A stretch of 64,000 nt of DNA, from positions 301,562 through 365,561 of the forward strand of contig NZ_WSJB01000018.1 in the NCBI RefSeq assembly GCF_009763255.1, given 5' to 3'. Below are positions 27,723 through 36,058 of this stretch, in pieces. A program made the translations under genes and the position numbers. The notes beneath the pieces are model-generated. The model had not been told where the DNA came from. It made no database searches and saw only the letters and a list, made by a program, of their open reading frames with translations. The stretch is from Bordetella sp. 02P26C-1 (GTDB taxonomy: Bacteria > Pseudomonadota > Gammaproteobacteria > Burkholderiales > Burkholderiaceae_B). Numbering within the stretch: the first letter of the stretch is position 1; each line of letters begins with the position of its first letter.

Positions 27723-28154
27723 ATGAGCCGTTTCGAAGACAACCCGTTTCTGCATTCACTAGGCGCCTCGATCGAGAGCTGGGGCGACGGCCGCGTCGTC
27801 CTGCACTTGCCGGTGCAACCGAACCATCTCAATCGTCAGGGCGCGCTGCAAGGCGGCGTGGTCAGTGCCTTGCTGGATGCTGCGTGCGGTTATGCCGGAA
27901 TCGAGCAGGACAACCCTGAACGCAGCAACTCGGTCACGATCTCGCTGGCGATCAACTTCATCGGCTCGGTCAAGAGCGGCCATGTGCTGGCCATCGGCAC
28001 GGTGACCGGACGCGGGCGCAAGATCTATTTCTCGCAAGCCGAAGTGCGCACGCCGGATGGTCGCGTGATCGCCACGGCACAAGGCTCGTTTAAACACGGC
28101 CGCCCGCGCGTAGAGGCGAATGCGCCCGCCGTAAGCGCCGGGACGAGCACATAA
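27723..28154 (+). CDS. PaaI-family hotdog thioesterase
   Basis: 143 residues from ATG 27723, reading MSRFEDNPFLHSLGASIESWGDGRVVLHLPV. The hotdog pattern HLNRQGALQGGVVSALLDAACGYAG (catalytic acidic residue in the HG-like helix) and the strand SVTISLAINFIGSV match acyl-CoA thioesterases such as PaaI. The usual HGG is QGG here. It would hydrolyse an aryl- or acyl-CoA. No phenylacetate genes are near; the nitroreductase gene follows after 79 bases. No clear ribosome binding site. Confidence 0.83.
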   Translation: MSRFEDNPFLHSLGASIESWGDGRVVLHLPVQPNHLNRQGALQGGVVSALLDAACGYAGIEQDNPERSNSVTISLAINFIGSVKSGHVLAIGTVTGRGRKIYFSQAEVRTPDGRVIATAQGSFKHGRPRVEANAPAVSAGTST

Positions 28155-28233
28155 GCCACCGCGTGACCGTCTGAACATCAGCCCTCTGAAGCCAATTGCA
28201 CCGCTTTGACGGCGCATCAAGGAGCCACCCTTT

Positions 28234-28917
28234 ATGCACGATTCCATGAACGCAGTTGAACAAGCAATTCGCTCGCGCCAGAGCATCCGCAGCTTTCTGC
28301 CAGACCCGGTGCCGCCAGCCATCATTCGCCGCATTCTAGAGGCCGCCACGTACGCGCCCAGCGGCAGCAATATTCAACCCTGGCAAGTGCATGTGCTCAC
28401 TGGGAAACGGCGTGATGCGCTATCGCAGGCTTTGTTGAATGCGCATCGTGCGAAAGAGCCAGAGCGCCGTGGATATCAGTATTACCCGGCAGAATGGCGC
28501 GAACCCTATCTGCAACGACGCCGCGAAACAGGTTGGGGTTTATACCAATGGTTGGGGATCGGAAAGGGTGACCGCGCGGCCGCCGACGAGCAGCGCGGGC
28601 ACAACTATGAGTTCTTTGGCGCGCCCTGTGTGATGATGTTCACCATCGACGACGACATGGGAACCGGCAGTTGGTTGGACTACGGCATGTTCTTGCAGAA
28701 CATCATGATCATGGCACGAGCCCTGGGGCTCGATACCTGCCCACAAGCGGCGTTAGCCAACTACCCCGATATCGTCAGGGAACACCTGGGCATCTCCGAT
28801 CATCAGGTGGTGATCTGCGGCATATCGATCGGGTATCGCGACCCCGATGCCCGGGTGAACCGCTATCGCCCGTCGCGCGTCGAGGTCGACAGCTTCACGG
28901 TGTTCCACGACGATTAA
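28234..28917 (+). CDS. Nitroreductase family FMN oxidoreductase
   Basis: 227 residues. The nitroreductase signature AIRSRQSIRSFLPDPVPPAIIRRILEAATYAPSGSNIQPW covers the FMN phosphate-binding Arg/Ser and dimer region, with FGAPCVMMFTIDDDMGTGSWLDYGMFLQNIMIMARALGLDTCPQ and a closing VVICGISIGYRDPD. It is probably an NAD(P)H-dependent flavoprotein that reduces nitroaromatics or quinones. AGGAG precedes the start by about 12 bases; an alternative ATG lies four codons in. Confidence 0.9.
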   Translation: MHDSMNAVEQAIRSRQSIRSFLPDPVPPAIIRRILEAATYAPSGSNIQPWQVHVLTGKRRDALSQALLNAHRAKEPERRGYQYYPAEWREPYLQRRRETGWGLYQWLGIGKGDRAAADEQRGHNYEFFGAPCVMMFTIDDDMGTGSWLDYGMFLQNIMIMARALGLDTCPQAALANYPDIVREHLGISDHQVVICGISIGYRDPDARVNRYRPSRVEVDSFTVFHDD

Positions 28918-29042
28918 GGCCCACGTATAGGGGCTTTCATGCGTGATCGGCGTTATCAAAGCATAATGTTGTCCGTTGTTTTGCCACGGCGCCCGGCCTG
29001 CCAACATAGCGGCCCGCGCCTCAACCACACACGGAAACCGTT

Positions 29043-29435
29043 ATGCAAAGCTCCACGCCTTCTTCCGCGCCGACGCGACGCCAACCCAAATTCTCCATGG
29101 TGCGACGCGCCGGCAATCTGGTATTCGTGTCGGGCCAGATGGCGTTTGACGAGGGCTTTCGTATCGTGGGCGATGACGTCAGCACGCAAACCCGCGTGTG
29201 CCTGGAGAACATCGAACGGCACCTGCAAACGGTGGGCCTCACCGCGGGCCACATCGTCAAGACCACGGTATGGCTTACGCGCGTCGATGACTTCACCGCG
29301 TTCGATGCCGCCTATGGCGAATTCTTTGGCACGACGAAACTGCCCGCGCGCTCGACCGTGCGCGCCGATTTGATGTTGCCTGGGGCGTTAGTCGAGATCG
29401 AAGCGATTGCTCAGATCGGCGATGACGAGGGCTGA
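29043..29435 (+). CDS. RidA family enamine/imine deaminase
   Basis: 130 residues. NLVFVSGQMAFDE, QTRVCLENIERHLQTVGLT, DFTAFDAAYGEFFG and LPARSTVRADLMLPGALVEIEAIA are the family blocks. Arg103 in PARSTV is the position of the catalytic Arg of RidA (Arg105 in E. coli), so activity is expected. RidA proteins hydrolyse reactive 2-aminoacrylate/enamines formed by PLP dehydratases. The neighbours on the same strand are a transporter and precisely such a dehydratase, which supports this role. Confidence 0.9.
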   Translation: MQSSTPSSAPTRRQPKFSMVRRAGNLVFVSGQMAFDEGFRIVGDDVSTQTRVCLENIERHLQTVGLTAGHIVKTTVWLTRVDDFTAFDAAYGEFFGTTKLPARSTVRADLMLPGALVEIEAIAQIGDDEG

Positions 29436-29535
29436 CCAGCCCCATGCTGATTTTTCCAGGCCCAACGACGTTGCGTTCTTGCGGCCTAGTGCTTTGCCGC
29501 TCTTCTTATCAATGTTTGCTTAAACCGGATTTTCC

Positions 29536-30822
29536 ATGGCAACAATAGCGACTCCCGCGCCATCCTCTCCTGAAAAGATAGCGCCTTCAGCGAAACGTCT
29601 TATCGCGGCGGCCTCGATCGGCAACGCGCTGGAATGGTTCGATCTGGTGGTGTATGGCTTTTTCGCCGCTACGATTTCGCGCCTGTTTTTTCCGAACGAA
29701 AACGAAACAGTCTCCCTGCTCATTACGCTGGGTACGTTCGGCGTATCGTTCTTCATGCGCCCGCTCGGTGCGCTGGTGCTTGGCGTATACGCCGACCGCG
29801 TGGGGCGGCGTGCCACGCTGACATTGGCGATCATGCTGATGATGCTGGGCACGCTGATGATCGCCGTCATGCCTACTTATGCCAGCATCGGTATCTGGGC
29901 GCCCATCGGCATCGTTCTCGCGCGCCTGATCCAGGGCTTTTCGGCAGGCGGTGAATTCGGTAGCGCCACGGCGTTCCTGGCCGAGCATAGCCCCAACCGT
30001 CGCGGCTTCTTCGCCAGTTGGCAGGTCGCCAGCCAAGGGCTCACCACGCTGCTTGCGGCCGGCTTTGGCGCGGGTTTGAGCGCCTGGCTCACCACCGAGC
30101 AGCTCGAGTCGTGGGGGTGGCGTGTGCCGTTTTTCTTCGGTCTGTTGATCGGTCCTGTCGCCTATTACATCCGCACGAAGATCGACGAGACGCCCGAGTT
30201 TCTCGCCGCCGAGCGTACCGAAACGCCCCTGGCCGACACGTTTACCCACCATCGCATGCGTCTGGTGCTGGCGATCGGCTCCGTCGTGCTGGGTACGGTG
30301 GCCACCTATCTCGTGCTGTACATGCCGACTTATGCGGTCAAGCAATTGGGCATCCCGTCTTCGGCTGCTTTTGCCGCGATTCTCGTCACCGGTATCGTGC
30401 AGTTCATCATTGCCCCCATCGTGGGTCATTGGTCGGACCGCCACGGTCGCACCGGCATCATGATGATCGCCGCCGTGTTGTTTATCATCGTGATGTACCC
30501 GCTATTCCTGCTGCTGAAGGCCTCGCCCACGTTCGCCACCATGATGTTGGTGCAGCTCGTGTTGGGCGTGATGCTGGCCAGCTATTTCGGCGTACTGCCG
30601 GCGTTGCTGACGGATCTCTTCCCGACGCAAACGCGCACGACCGGTATGTCGCTTGGCTATAACATCGCCGTCACGATTTTTGGTGGATTCGCGCCGTTCA
30701 TCATGGCCTGGCTGATCTCGAGCAGTGGCAATATCCTGGCCCCCAGCTTTTACGTGATTTTCGCGGCGGTGGTCAGCCTGATCTCGCTGCTGGTCGTCCG
30801 TCGCCGCCTGAACCTGCGTTGA
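29536..30822 (+). CDS. MFS transporter, metabolite:H+ symporter (MHS) type
   Basis: 428 residues with twelve hydrophobic helices. AAASIGNALEWFDLVVYGFFAATISRLFFP and LGTFGVSFFMRPLGALVLGVYADRVGRRATL are signature MHS/ProP-like segments. VLARLIQGFSAGGEFGSATAFLAEHSPNRRGFFASWQ follows. Such proteins import organic acids, osmolytes or amino-acid-like compounds with protons. It lies between the RidA and dehydratase genes, so a hydroxy-amino acid or related substrate is a reasonable inference. Confidence 0.9.
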   Translation: MATIATPAPSSPEKIAPSAKRLIAAASIGNALEWFDLVVYGFFAATISRLFFPNENETVSLLITLGTFGVSFFMRPLGALVLGVYADRVGRRATLTLAIMLMMLGTLMIAVMPTYASIGIWAPIGIVLARLIQGFSAGGEFGSATAFLAEHSPNRRGFFASWQVASQGLTTLLAAGFGAGLSAWLTTEQLESWGWRVPFFFGLLIGPVAYYIRTKIDETPEFLAAERTETPLADTFTHHRMRLVLAIGSVVLGTVATYLVLYMPTYAVKQLGIPSSAAFAAILVTGIVQFIIAPIVGHWSDRHGRTGIMMIAAVLFIIVMYPLFLLLKASPTFATMMLVQLVLGVMLASYFGVLPALLTDLFPTQTRTTGMSLGYNIAVTIFGGFAPFIMAWLISSSGNILAPSFYVIFAAVVSLISLLVVRRRLNLR

Positions 30823-30852
30823 TGTTGCGTTTGCATTCTGAAGAGATACCTT

Positions 30853-31830
30853 ATGACCTCGCCTGCTGATACCTTGCCCGTTCCGGACCTTGCCGCGATT
30901 GAAACCTTGCACGCAGAGCTCCAGCACTGGATACGCACGACGCCCATGATGGCGAAGTCGGATTTCGATCCGGTACCAGGCACGGAAATCTTCTTTAAGT
31001 TTGAACTATTGCAGGCCAGCGGCACGTTCAAGGCCCGCGGCGCGTTTTCCAACTTGTTCGCCTTGGACGACACGCAGCGGCGCGCGGGAGTGACCTGCGT
31101 GTCGGCGGGCAATCATGCCGTGGCGGTGGCGTATGCGGCGATGCGGTTGCAGATTCCCGCCAAGGTCGTCATGATCAAAACCGCCAGCCCGGCACGCGTG
31201 GCGCTATGCCGACAGTATGGCGCCGAGGTCGTGCTGGCCGAAGACGGGGCCTCCGCTTTTGAAACGGTGCGGCGTATCGAAAGCGAAGAAGGCAAGTTCT
31301 TTGTTCACCCCTTTAATGGCTACCGTACCGTGCTCGGCACCGCGACGCTGGGATATGAATGGCTGCGTCAGGCGGGCGAGCTGGACGCCGTGATCGTGCC
31401 CATTGGCGGCGGCGGTCTGATGGCGGGTGTCAGCACAGCCATCAAACTCATGCAGCCGCAATGCCAGGTCATCGGCGTGGAACCCGAGGGAGCCGATGTC
31501 ATGCATCGCAGCTTCGCGGCGAACGGCCCGATCAAAATGGGGCCGATGCACAGCATCGCCGATAGTCTGAGCGCCCCGCATACTGAGCAATACAGCCTCG
31601 ATCTGTGTCGCAAGAACGTGGATCGTTTGGTCAGTGTGACGGACGACGCGTTGCGCGGCGCCATGCGCTTGCTTTTCGACCAGCTCAAGCTGGCGACGGA
31701 GCCGGCATGTGCGGCCGCCACGGCGGCACTGGTGGGCCCGCTAAAGGATGAATTCGCGGGCAAACGCGTGGGCGTGCTGCTGTGTGGCACCAACACCGAC
31801 CCGGCGACGTTCGCCCGCCATCTGGCTTGA
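30853..31830 (+). CDS. Threonine/serine dehydratase-family PLP enzyme
   Basis: 325 residues, fold type II PLP enzyme lacking the C-terminal ACT domain of IlvA. Lys60 in LLQASGTFKARGAFSN binds PLP, followed by SAGNHAVAVAYAA and the phosphate-binding loop PIGGGGLMAGVS. It should deaminate Ser, Thr or hydroxy-aspartate-type amino acids to ketoacids through an enamine. The gene follows the MFS gene by 30 bases, with RidA upstream. The precise substrate cannot be assigned. Confidence 0.9.
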   Translation: MTSPADTLPVPDLAAIETLHAELQHWIRTTPMMAKSDFDPVPGTEIFFKFELLQASGTFKARGAFSNLFALDDTQRRAGVTCVSAGNHAVAVAYAAMRLQIPAKVVMIKTASPARVALCRQYGAEVVLAEDGASAFETVRRIESEEGKFFVHPFNGYRTVLGTATLGYEWLRQAGELDAVIVPIGGGGLMAGVSTAIKLMQPQCQVIGVEPEGADVMHRSFAANGPIKMGPMHSIADSLSAPHTEQYSLDLCRKNVDRLVSVTDDALRGAMRLLFDQLKLATEPACAAATAALVGPLKDEFAGKRVGVLLCGTNTDPATFARHLA

Positions 31831-31842
31831 GGGCTGCCAGAC

Positions 31843-31878
31843 GCATCATGGCCCTCGAAATTAAGGGGCCCATGATGC
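31843..31878. terminator. Long imperfect hairpin between convergent genes
   Basis: GCATCATGG-CCC and GGGGCCCATGATGC pair over about 12 bp with one bulge around a 10-base AT-rich loop, between the dehydratase (plus) and the Bug gene (minus). There is no U-tract on either side, so it is a possible bidirectional transcription barrier rather than a classical terminator. Confidence 0.5.
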
Positions 31879-31905
31879 ATCTGAAGAACGCTAGAACGGG
31901 TCGGC

Positions 31906-32901
31906 CTATTCCGGCTTGATGCCGGACTTCTCGGCCACGGCTTTCCAATTGGCCAGCTCGTCGGCGATGACCTTGCCAAATGCGGCCGAACTCATCGGTG
32001 CGGCCTCGGCGCCTTCCTTGATCAGGAACGCCTTCATCTCGTCGCTGGCAAGCGCATTATTGATCACCTGATTCAGTTTGGCCGTTACATCCGCGGGCAT
32101 GCCCGCGGGGCCGATAACGCCCCACCACAAGTCCGCCGTACTGCCTTTATAGCCGGCTTCCTCCAGTGAAGGCAGATCCGGCGCCACCGGCGAACGCTGC
32201 GCTGTCGTCACGGCGAGCGCACGGACGTGGCCGCTTTTGACCTGTCCACCGATCGAGGGCGCACTGGCCACCAGCACCTGGATCTGGCCACCGATCAAAT
32301 CGTTGGTCGCCGGGCCCATGCCCTTGTACGGCACGTGGGTCATCTTGACGTCGGCGGATTGGAGAAACACCTCCGTCGCAAACTGGTTGATGCTGCCGAT
32401 GCCCGAGGTCCCGTAGTTCAGTTTGCCGGGATTGGCTTGGGCGTATTGGACCAGTTCCTGAATCGTTTTGAAGGGCTGGTCGTTGTTGACGGTGACCAGC
32501 AGCGGGCCTTTGGCGATCATGGCCACGGGGGTGAAGCTCTTTACCGCGTCATAGCCCAGGTTGTCCCGGATCGCCGCACCGGTGGTAAAGGTCGAGGACA
32601 CCATGCCCAGCGTATAGCCATCGGGGTCGGCCTTGGACACCAGCGAATTCGCCAACACGCCGCCGCCGGACGGGCGGTTCTCGACGACCACGGATTGCTT
32701 GAGCGCGTCGCCCATATGCTTGGCAAGTGCGCGGGCAAACACATCGTTCGACCCGCCGGGCGAAGAGCCCACGATGAGCGTAATGGGTTTATCCGGGTAC
32801 GTGGCCTGCGCATAGGCGCCGGCCGACAGGCACACCGCCACGGCGGCTCCTATCGCACTCAGTTTTACCGCCGAGGCCAGACTCGCCTTGAATCCCTTCA
32901 T
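31906..32901 (-). CDS. Bug-family tripartite tricarboxylate transporter substrate-binding protein (TctC-like)
   Basis: 331 residues with a signal peptide (LSAIGAAVAVCLSAGAYAQA). YPDKPITLIVGSSPGGSNDVFARALAKHMG is the Bug fold signature; NRPSGGGVLANSLVSKADPDGYTLGMV and YGTSGIGSINQFATEVF follow. Bug proteins are periplasmic receptors hugely expanded in Bordetella and relatives, most without adjacent TctAB membrane partners, as here. Ligands are usually small carboxylates or amides. The 94-base region upstream shows no clear operator. Confidence 0.93.
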   Translation of the reverse strand: MKGFKASLASAVKLSAIGAAVAVCLSAGAYAQATYPDKPITLIVGSSPGGSNDVFARALAKHMGDALKQSVVVENRPSGGGVLANSLVSKADPDGYTLGMVSSTFTTGAAIRDNLGYDAVKSFTPVAMIAKGPLLVTVNNDQPFKTIQELVQYAQANPGKLNYGTSGIGSINQFATEVFLQSADVKMTHVPYKGMGPATNDLIGGQIQVLVASAPSIGGQVKSGHVRALAVTTAQRSPVAPDLPSLEEAGYKGSTADLWWGVIGPAGMPADVTAKLNQVINNALASDEMKAFLIKEGAEAAPMSSAAFGKVIADELANWKAVAEKSGIKPE

Positions 32902-32995
32902 GCTTTGATCTCCTCACAAGTTGTGTCACCGCAAAGAATCATGCCTTCGGTGCGACGTGGCCGCCGACCGAAACCCGGCTCTCCAGATGTGCTGA

Positions 32996-35900
32996 CTAAC
33001 CGTTGTTGTTGTTGTTATCGCCGCGCAAGCGGCTAAGCATCAAGTACACCACAGGTGTGGTGTACAAGGTGAGAAATTGACTGACCAGCAACCCACCCAC
33101 GATAGCGACGCCTAAGGGCCGACGCAACTCCCCTCCGTCACCGCCATCCAGAACCAGCGGTAACGCACCCAGCAAGGCCGCCAGATTCGTCATCAGGATG
33201 GGTCTCAAGCGCAATACCGCCGCCTGATGGACGGCCTGCGCGGCAGATATCATTTTGCGGCGTTGCAGCACGCGCGCGAAATCAACCATCAAAATCGCGT
33301 TTTTCATGACCACGCCAAACACCAGGAACAAACCAAGCAAGGCGATAAGCGTGAATTCCATCCCGGCCACCCGCAGCGCCAGCAACGCGCCTATCCCCAC
33401 CGAGGGCAAAGTGGACAAGATCGTCAACGGATGCCAAGGGCTTTCGTACAACATACCCAGCACCAGATAGATCGCAGCGAGCGCACCCAGGATCAAGGTC
33501 GGCTGAGCTTGCACGGCAGTCAGAAAATCGTCGGCGCCATTTCCTAAGCGCGCCTGGATATCGGTGGGCAGCATCAATCCATTCAATGTCTGGTCCACCG
33601 CCTGCAAGCCGCGTTCAAGCGACACGCCCTCGGCCAACATGAATCCCACGTTGGTCGCGGCAAACAAGCCGATGTGCATCACATAGTCGTTGGCGAAATC
33701 CTGTTCGTAGGTCGCCAGCGCGCTCAAGGGCACGCGACGACCATCGCCCGTGATGACCTCGACCTGTTCCAACATGTCGGCACTCCGGGCGCGTTCGCCG
33801 TCGAGTTCCAACACGATCCGGTAAGGACGTGTGTGGTCGTATAGCGTCGCGATCTGACGCTGGCTAAACGAGTTGCTAAGCACCGCCGCCACCGTATTCA
33901 CGTCCACGCCCAACCGTGCGGCGACCTCGCGGTCGAGTTGCACCCTTACCCGCCGCGCCGACTCATCGCCCGAGGTGACGACACCGCTGATCTCCGGCAA
34001 CGCTCGCAAGGCGCTCGCGATGCGCTGCGTCCACTCTCGCAACAGCGATACATCGCTGGCCAGCACTCGCAGACCATAGCTGCCCGAGGCGCCAATTTCG
34101 ATCGTCGTTATCAAGTCCTGGACCGGCGTGAGATACAACGTCGCGCCTGGCACCTGCGGCATGTTCGACTGCAGTCGCGCGATCACCGACTCCGCAGAGA
34201 CACCACGCTCGGCTAGTGGCTTGAGCCGTATCATAAAGAACGCGTTGCCCACACCGAAGCTGCCGCCGTTATAGCCCACCACGTCCTGCACGGCGGGATC
34301 GTCTTGCACCAGACGGCGAAACGTGTCGATCTTGGGCTGCATCAGCGCAAACGATGCGCCTCCTTCGCCTTTAACAAAGCCCATGATGTGACCCGTATCC
34401 TGAGAGGGCAGAAAGCCCTTCGGCGCGACGATATACAAAGCGACGTTCGCGCAGATCACTGACGCCAGCACGGCCAGCATGAGCCAAGGGTGACGCAATG
34501 CGAAGCTCAGCGTGTTGCCATACGCCCGCTGTAACGCGCCGCTGAGTCGCTGGGCATGGTGCTCGTGCCGCATCCTCGCGGGTGCGCGCAGCCATCGCGC
34601 ACACAGGCTCGGAATGACAGTCAAACACACCACGAGCGAGATCAGCGTTGCCGCTATCAGCGTGATGGAGAACTCCTTGAAAAGCCGCGCGGCCATGCCT
34701 CCCATGAAGAGCACCGACACGAATACGATCGCCAGCGAGACCGTCATGGCCACCAGGGTAAAGCCGACCTCGCTCGCGCCCCGAAATGCCGCGCGTGGCG
34801 GACTGAGCCCGCGCTCCAGATGCCGCGCGATGTTTTCCTGCACCACGATGGCATCATCAACGACCAGACCCGCCGAGACGATCAACGCCATCAGGGACAG
34901 GTTGTTCAGCGAGAATCCGCACAGATACATCACCGCGAATGTCGCGACCAAGGACACCACGATGGCCACACACGAAATGACGGCAACGCGGATCTGACCG
35001 ACAAAGAACCACACCACTAGAACCACTAGCACCGTGGCGATACCCAAGGTCAGATGCGCCTCCCGCATTGCTGCGCGTATGCCCGGCGATCGGTCCGTTA
35101 CCACGGTCAGGTTTGCCTCGCCCGGCAACATGGCGCGCAACGCAGGCAAGAGCTCATACAGCGCATCGATGGTCTCGATAATGTTTGCCTCTACCTGCCG
35201 GGTCACCACCATGATCACGGCAGGCTGCGAGTTATGAAAGCCCGCGGTATAGCGGTCCTCGACGGATTCACTGACGCGCGCGACATGACCGAGGCGCAGC
35301 GACGCCCCCTGCTCATGCTTTAACGTCAATTGCTCCAGCTCGGACGCACGGACGGGACCTTCGTCTTGCAGATCCAGCTCCCAACGTTGGCCATCTGACT
35401 GCACCGCCCCCGAGGGCGCCAGTGGCACGGCCCGGACCAGGACATCTCGCAGCTGATCCAAGGCAACGCCATAATGCGTCAAGGCCTTGGGATTCATTTG
35501 CACGCGCAGCGCAGGCATGGAGCTGCCCTGCACCTCTACGCCACCTACCCCCTGGACCTGCGACAATCTTGGTGCCAGCACCGTGGCCGCAATCTCGTAG
35601 AGCGCGGGCAATGGCAATGTCGACGAACTGAGCGAAATCGCCATGATCGAGGCACGCGCGGAGCTGCGCTTCGAATAAGTCGGGCTCTCAGGCATCCCCG
35701 CCGGCAATTCGGCTTGCGCGATATTGATCGCTGCCTGGACCGCGCGCGCCGCGTCGTTCACATCGCGATCTGCCTCGAACAGCAATTCGATCTGGGTCGC
35801 GCCCTGCGTGCTGTACGACACCATGTCTGTCACACCGGACACGCTGCTCAGTGCCCGCTCTAGCGGCGCCGCCACCGTTTTGGCCATGCTTTCCGGGCTC

Positions 35901-36058
35901 GCGCCCGGCAGGCTCGCGCTGACCTGGATGAGCGGAAGCTCCACCTGAGGCAAGGCCGCGACAGGGAGCAAACACCAAGCTAAGGCGCCAATCAAAAAAA
36001 GCGCCACCGCAAAACAGGTGCAAGCCACTGGCCTGCGTACACACGTGCGTAGCATCAA
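32996..36058 (-). CDS. mdtC: RND efflux permease, MdtC-like
   Basis: 1020 residues of an HAE1 RND pump: twelve transmembrane helices, two large periplasmic loops and SLMALIVSAGLVVDDAIVVQENIARHLERG with the proton-relay Asp pair in TM4. VARRPVACTCFAVALFLIGALAWCLLPVAALPQVELP at the start fits MdtC/AcrB-type subunits. Its ATG overlaps the mdtB stop by four bases. Oddity: the C-terminus ends in five Asn and Gly, encoded by a (GTT)5 run on the plus strand near 33001-33015. Pumps drugs, bile salts or metals from periplasm as an MdtB2C-type trimer. Confidence 0.92.
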   Translation of the reverse strand: MMLRTCVRRPVACTCFAVALFLIGALAWCLLPVAALPQVELPLIQVSASLPGASPESMAKTVAAPLERALSSVSGVTDMVSYSTQGATQIELLFEADRDVNDAARAVQAAINIAQAELPAGMPESPTYSKRSSARASIMAISLSSSTLPLPALYEIAATVLAPRLSQVQGVGGVEVQGSSMPALRVQMNPKALTHYGVALDQLRDVLVRAVPLAPSGAVQSDGQRWELDLQDEGPVRASELEQLTLKHEQGASLRLGHVARVSESVEDRYTAGFHNSQPAVIMVVTRQVEANIIETIDALYELLPALRAMLPGEANLTVVTDRSPGIRAAMREAHLTLGIATVLVVLVVWFFVGQIRVAVISCVAIVVSLVATFAVMYLCGFSLNNLSLMALIVSAGLVVDDAIVVQENIARHLERGLSPPRAAFRGASEVGFTLVAMTVSLAIVFVSVLFMGGMAARLFKEFSITLIAATLISLVVCLTVIPSLCARWLRAPARMRHEHHAQRLSGALQRAYGNTLSFALRHPWLMLAVLASVICANVALYIVAPKGFLPSQDTGHIMGFVKGEGGASFALMQPKIDTFRRLVQDDPAVQDVVGYNGGSFGVGNAFFMIRLKPLAERGVSAESVIARLQSNMPQVPGATLYLTPVQDLITTIEIGASGSYGLRVLASDVSLLREWTQRIASALRALPEISGVVTSGDESARRVRVQLDREVAARLGVDVNTVAAVLSNSFSQRQIATLYDHTRPYRIVLELDGERARSADMLEQVEVITGDGRRVPLSALATYEQDFANDYVMHIGLFAATNVGFMLAEGVSLERGLQAVDQTLNGLMLPTDIQARLGNGADDFLTAVQAQPTLILGALAAIYLVLGMLYESPWHPLTILSTLPSVGIGALLALRVAGMEFTLIALLGLFLVFGVVMKNAILMVDFARVLQRRKMISAAQAVHQAAVLRLRPILMTNLAALLGALPLVLDGGDGGELRRPLGVAIVGGLLVSQFLTLYTTPVVYLMLSRLRGDNNNNNG

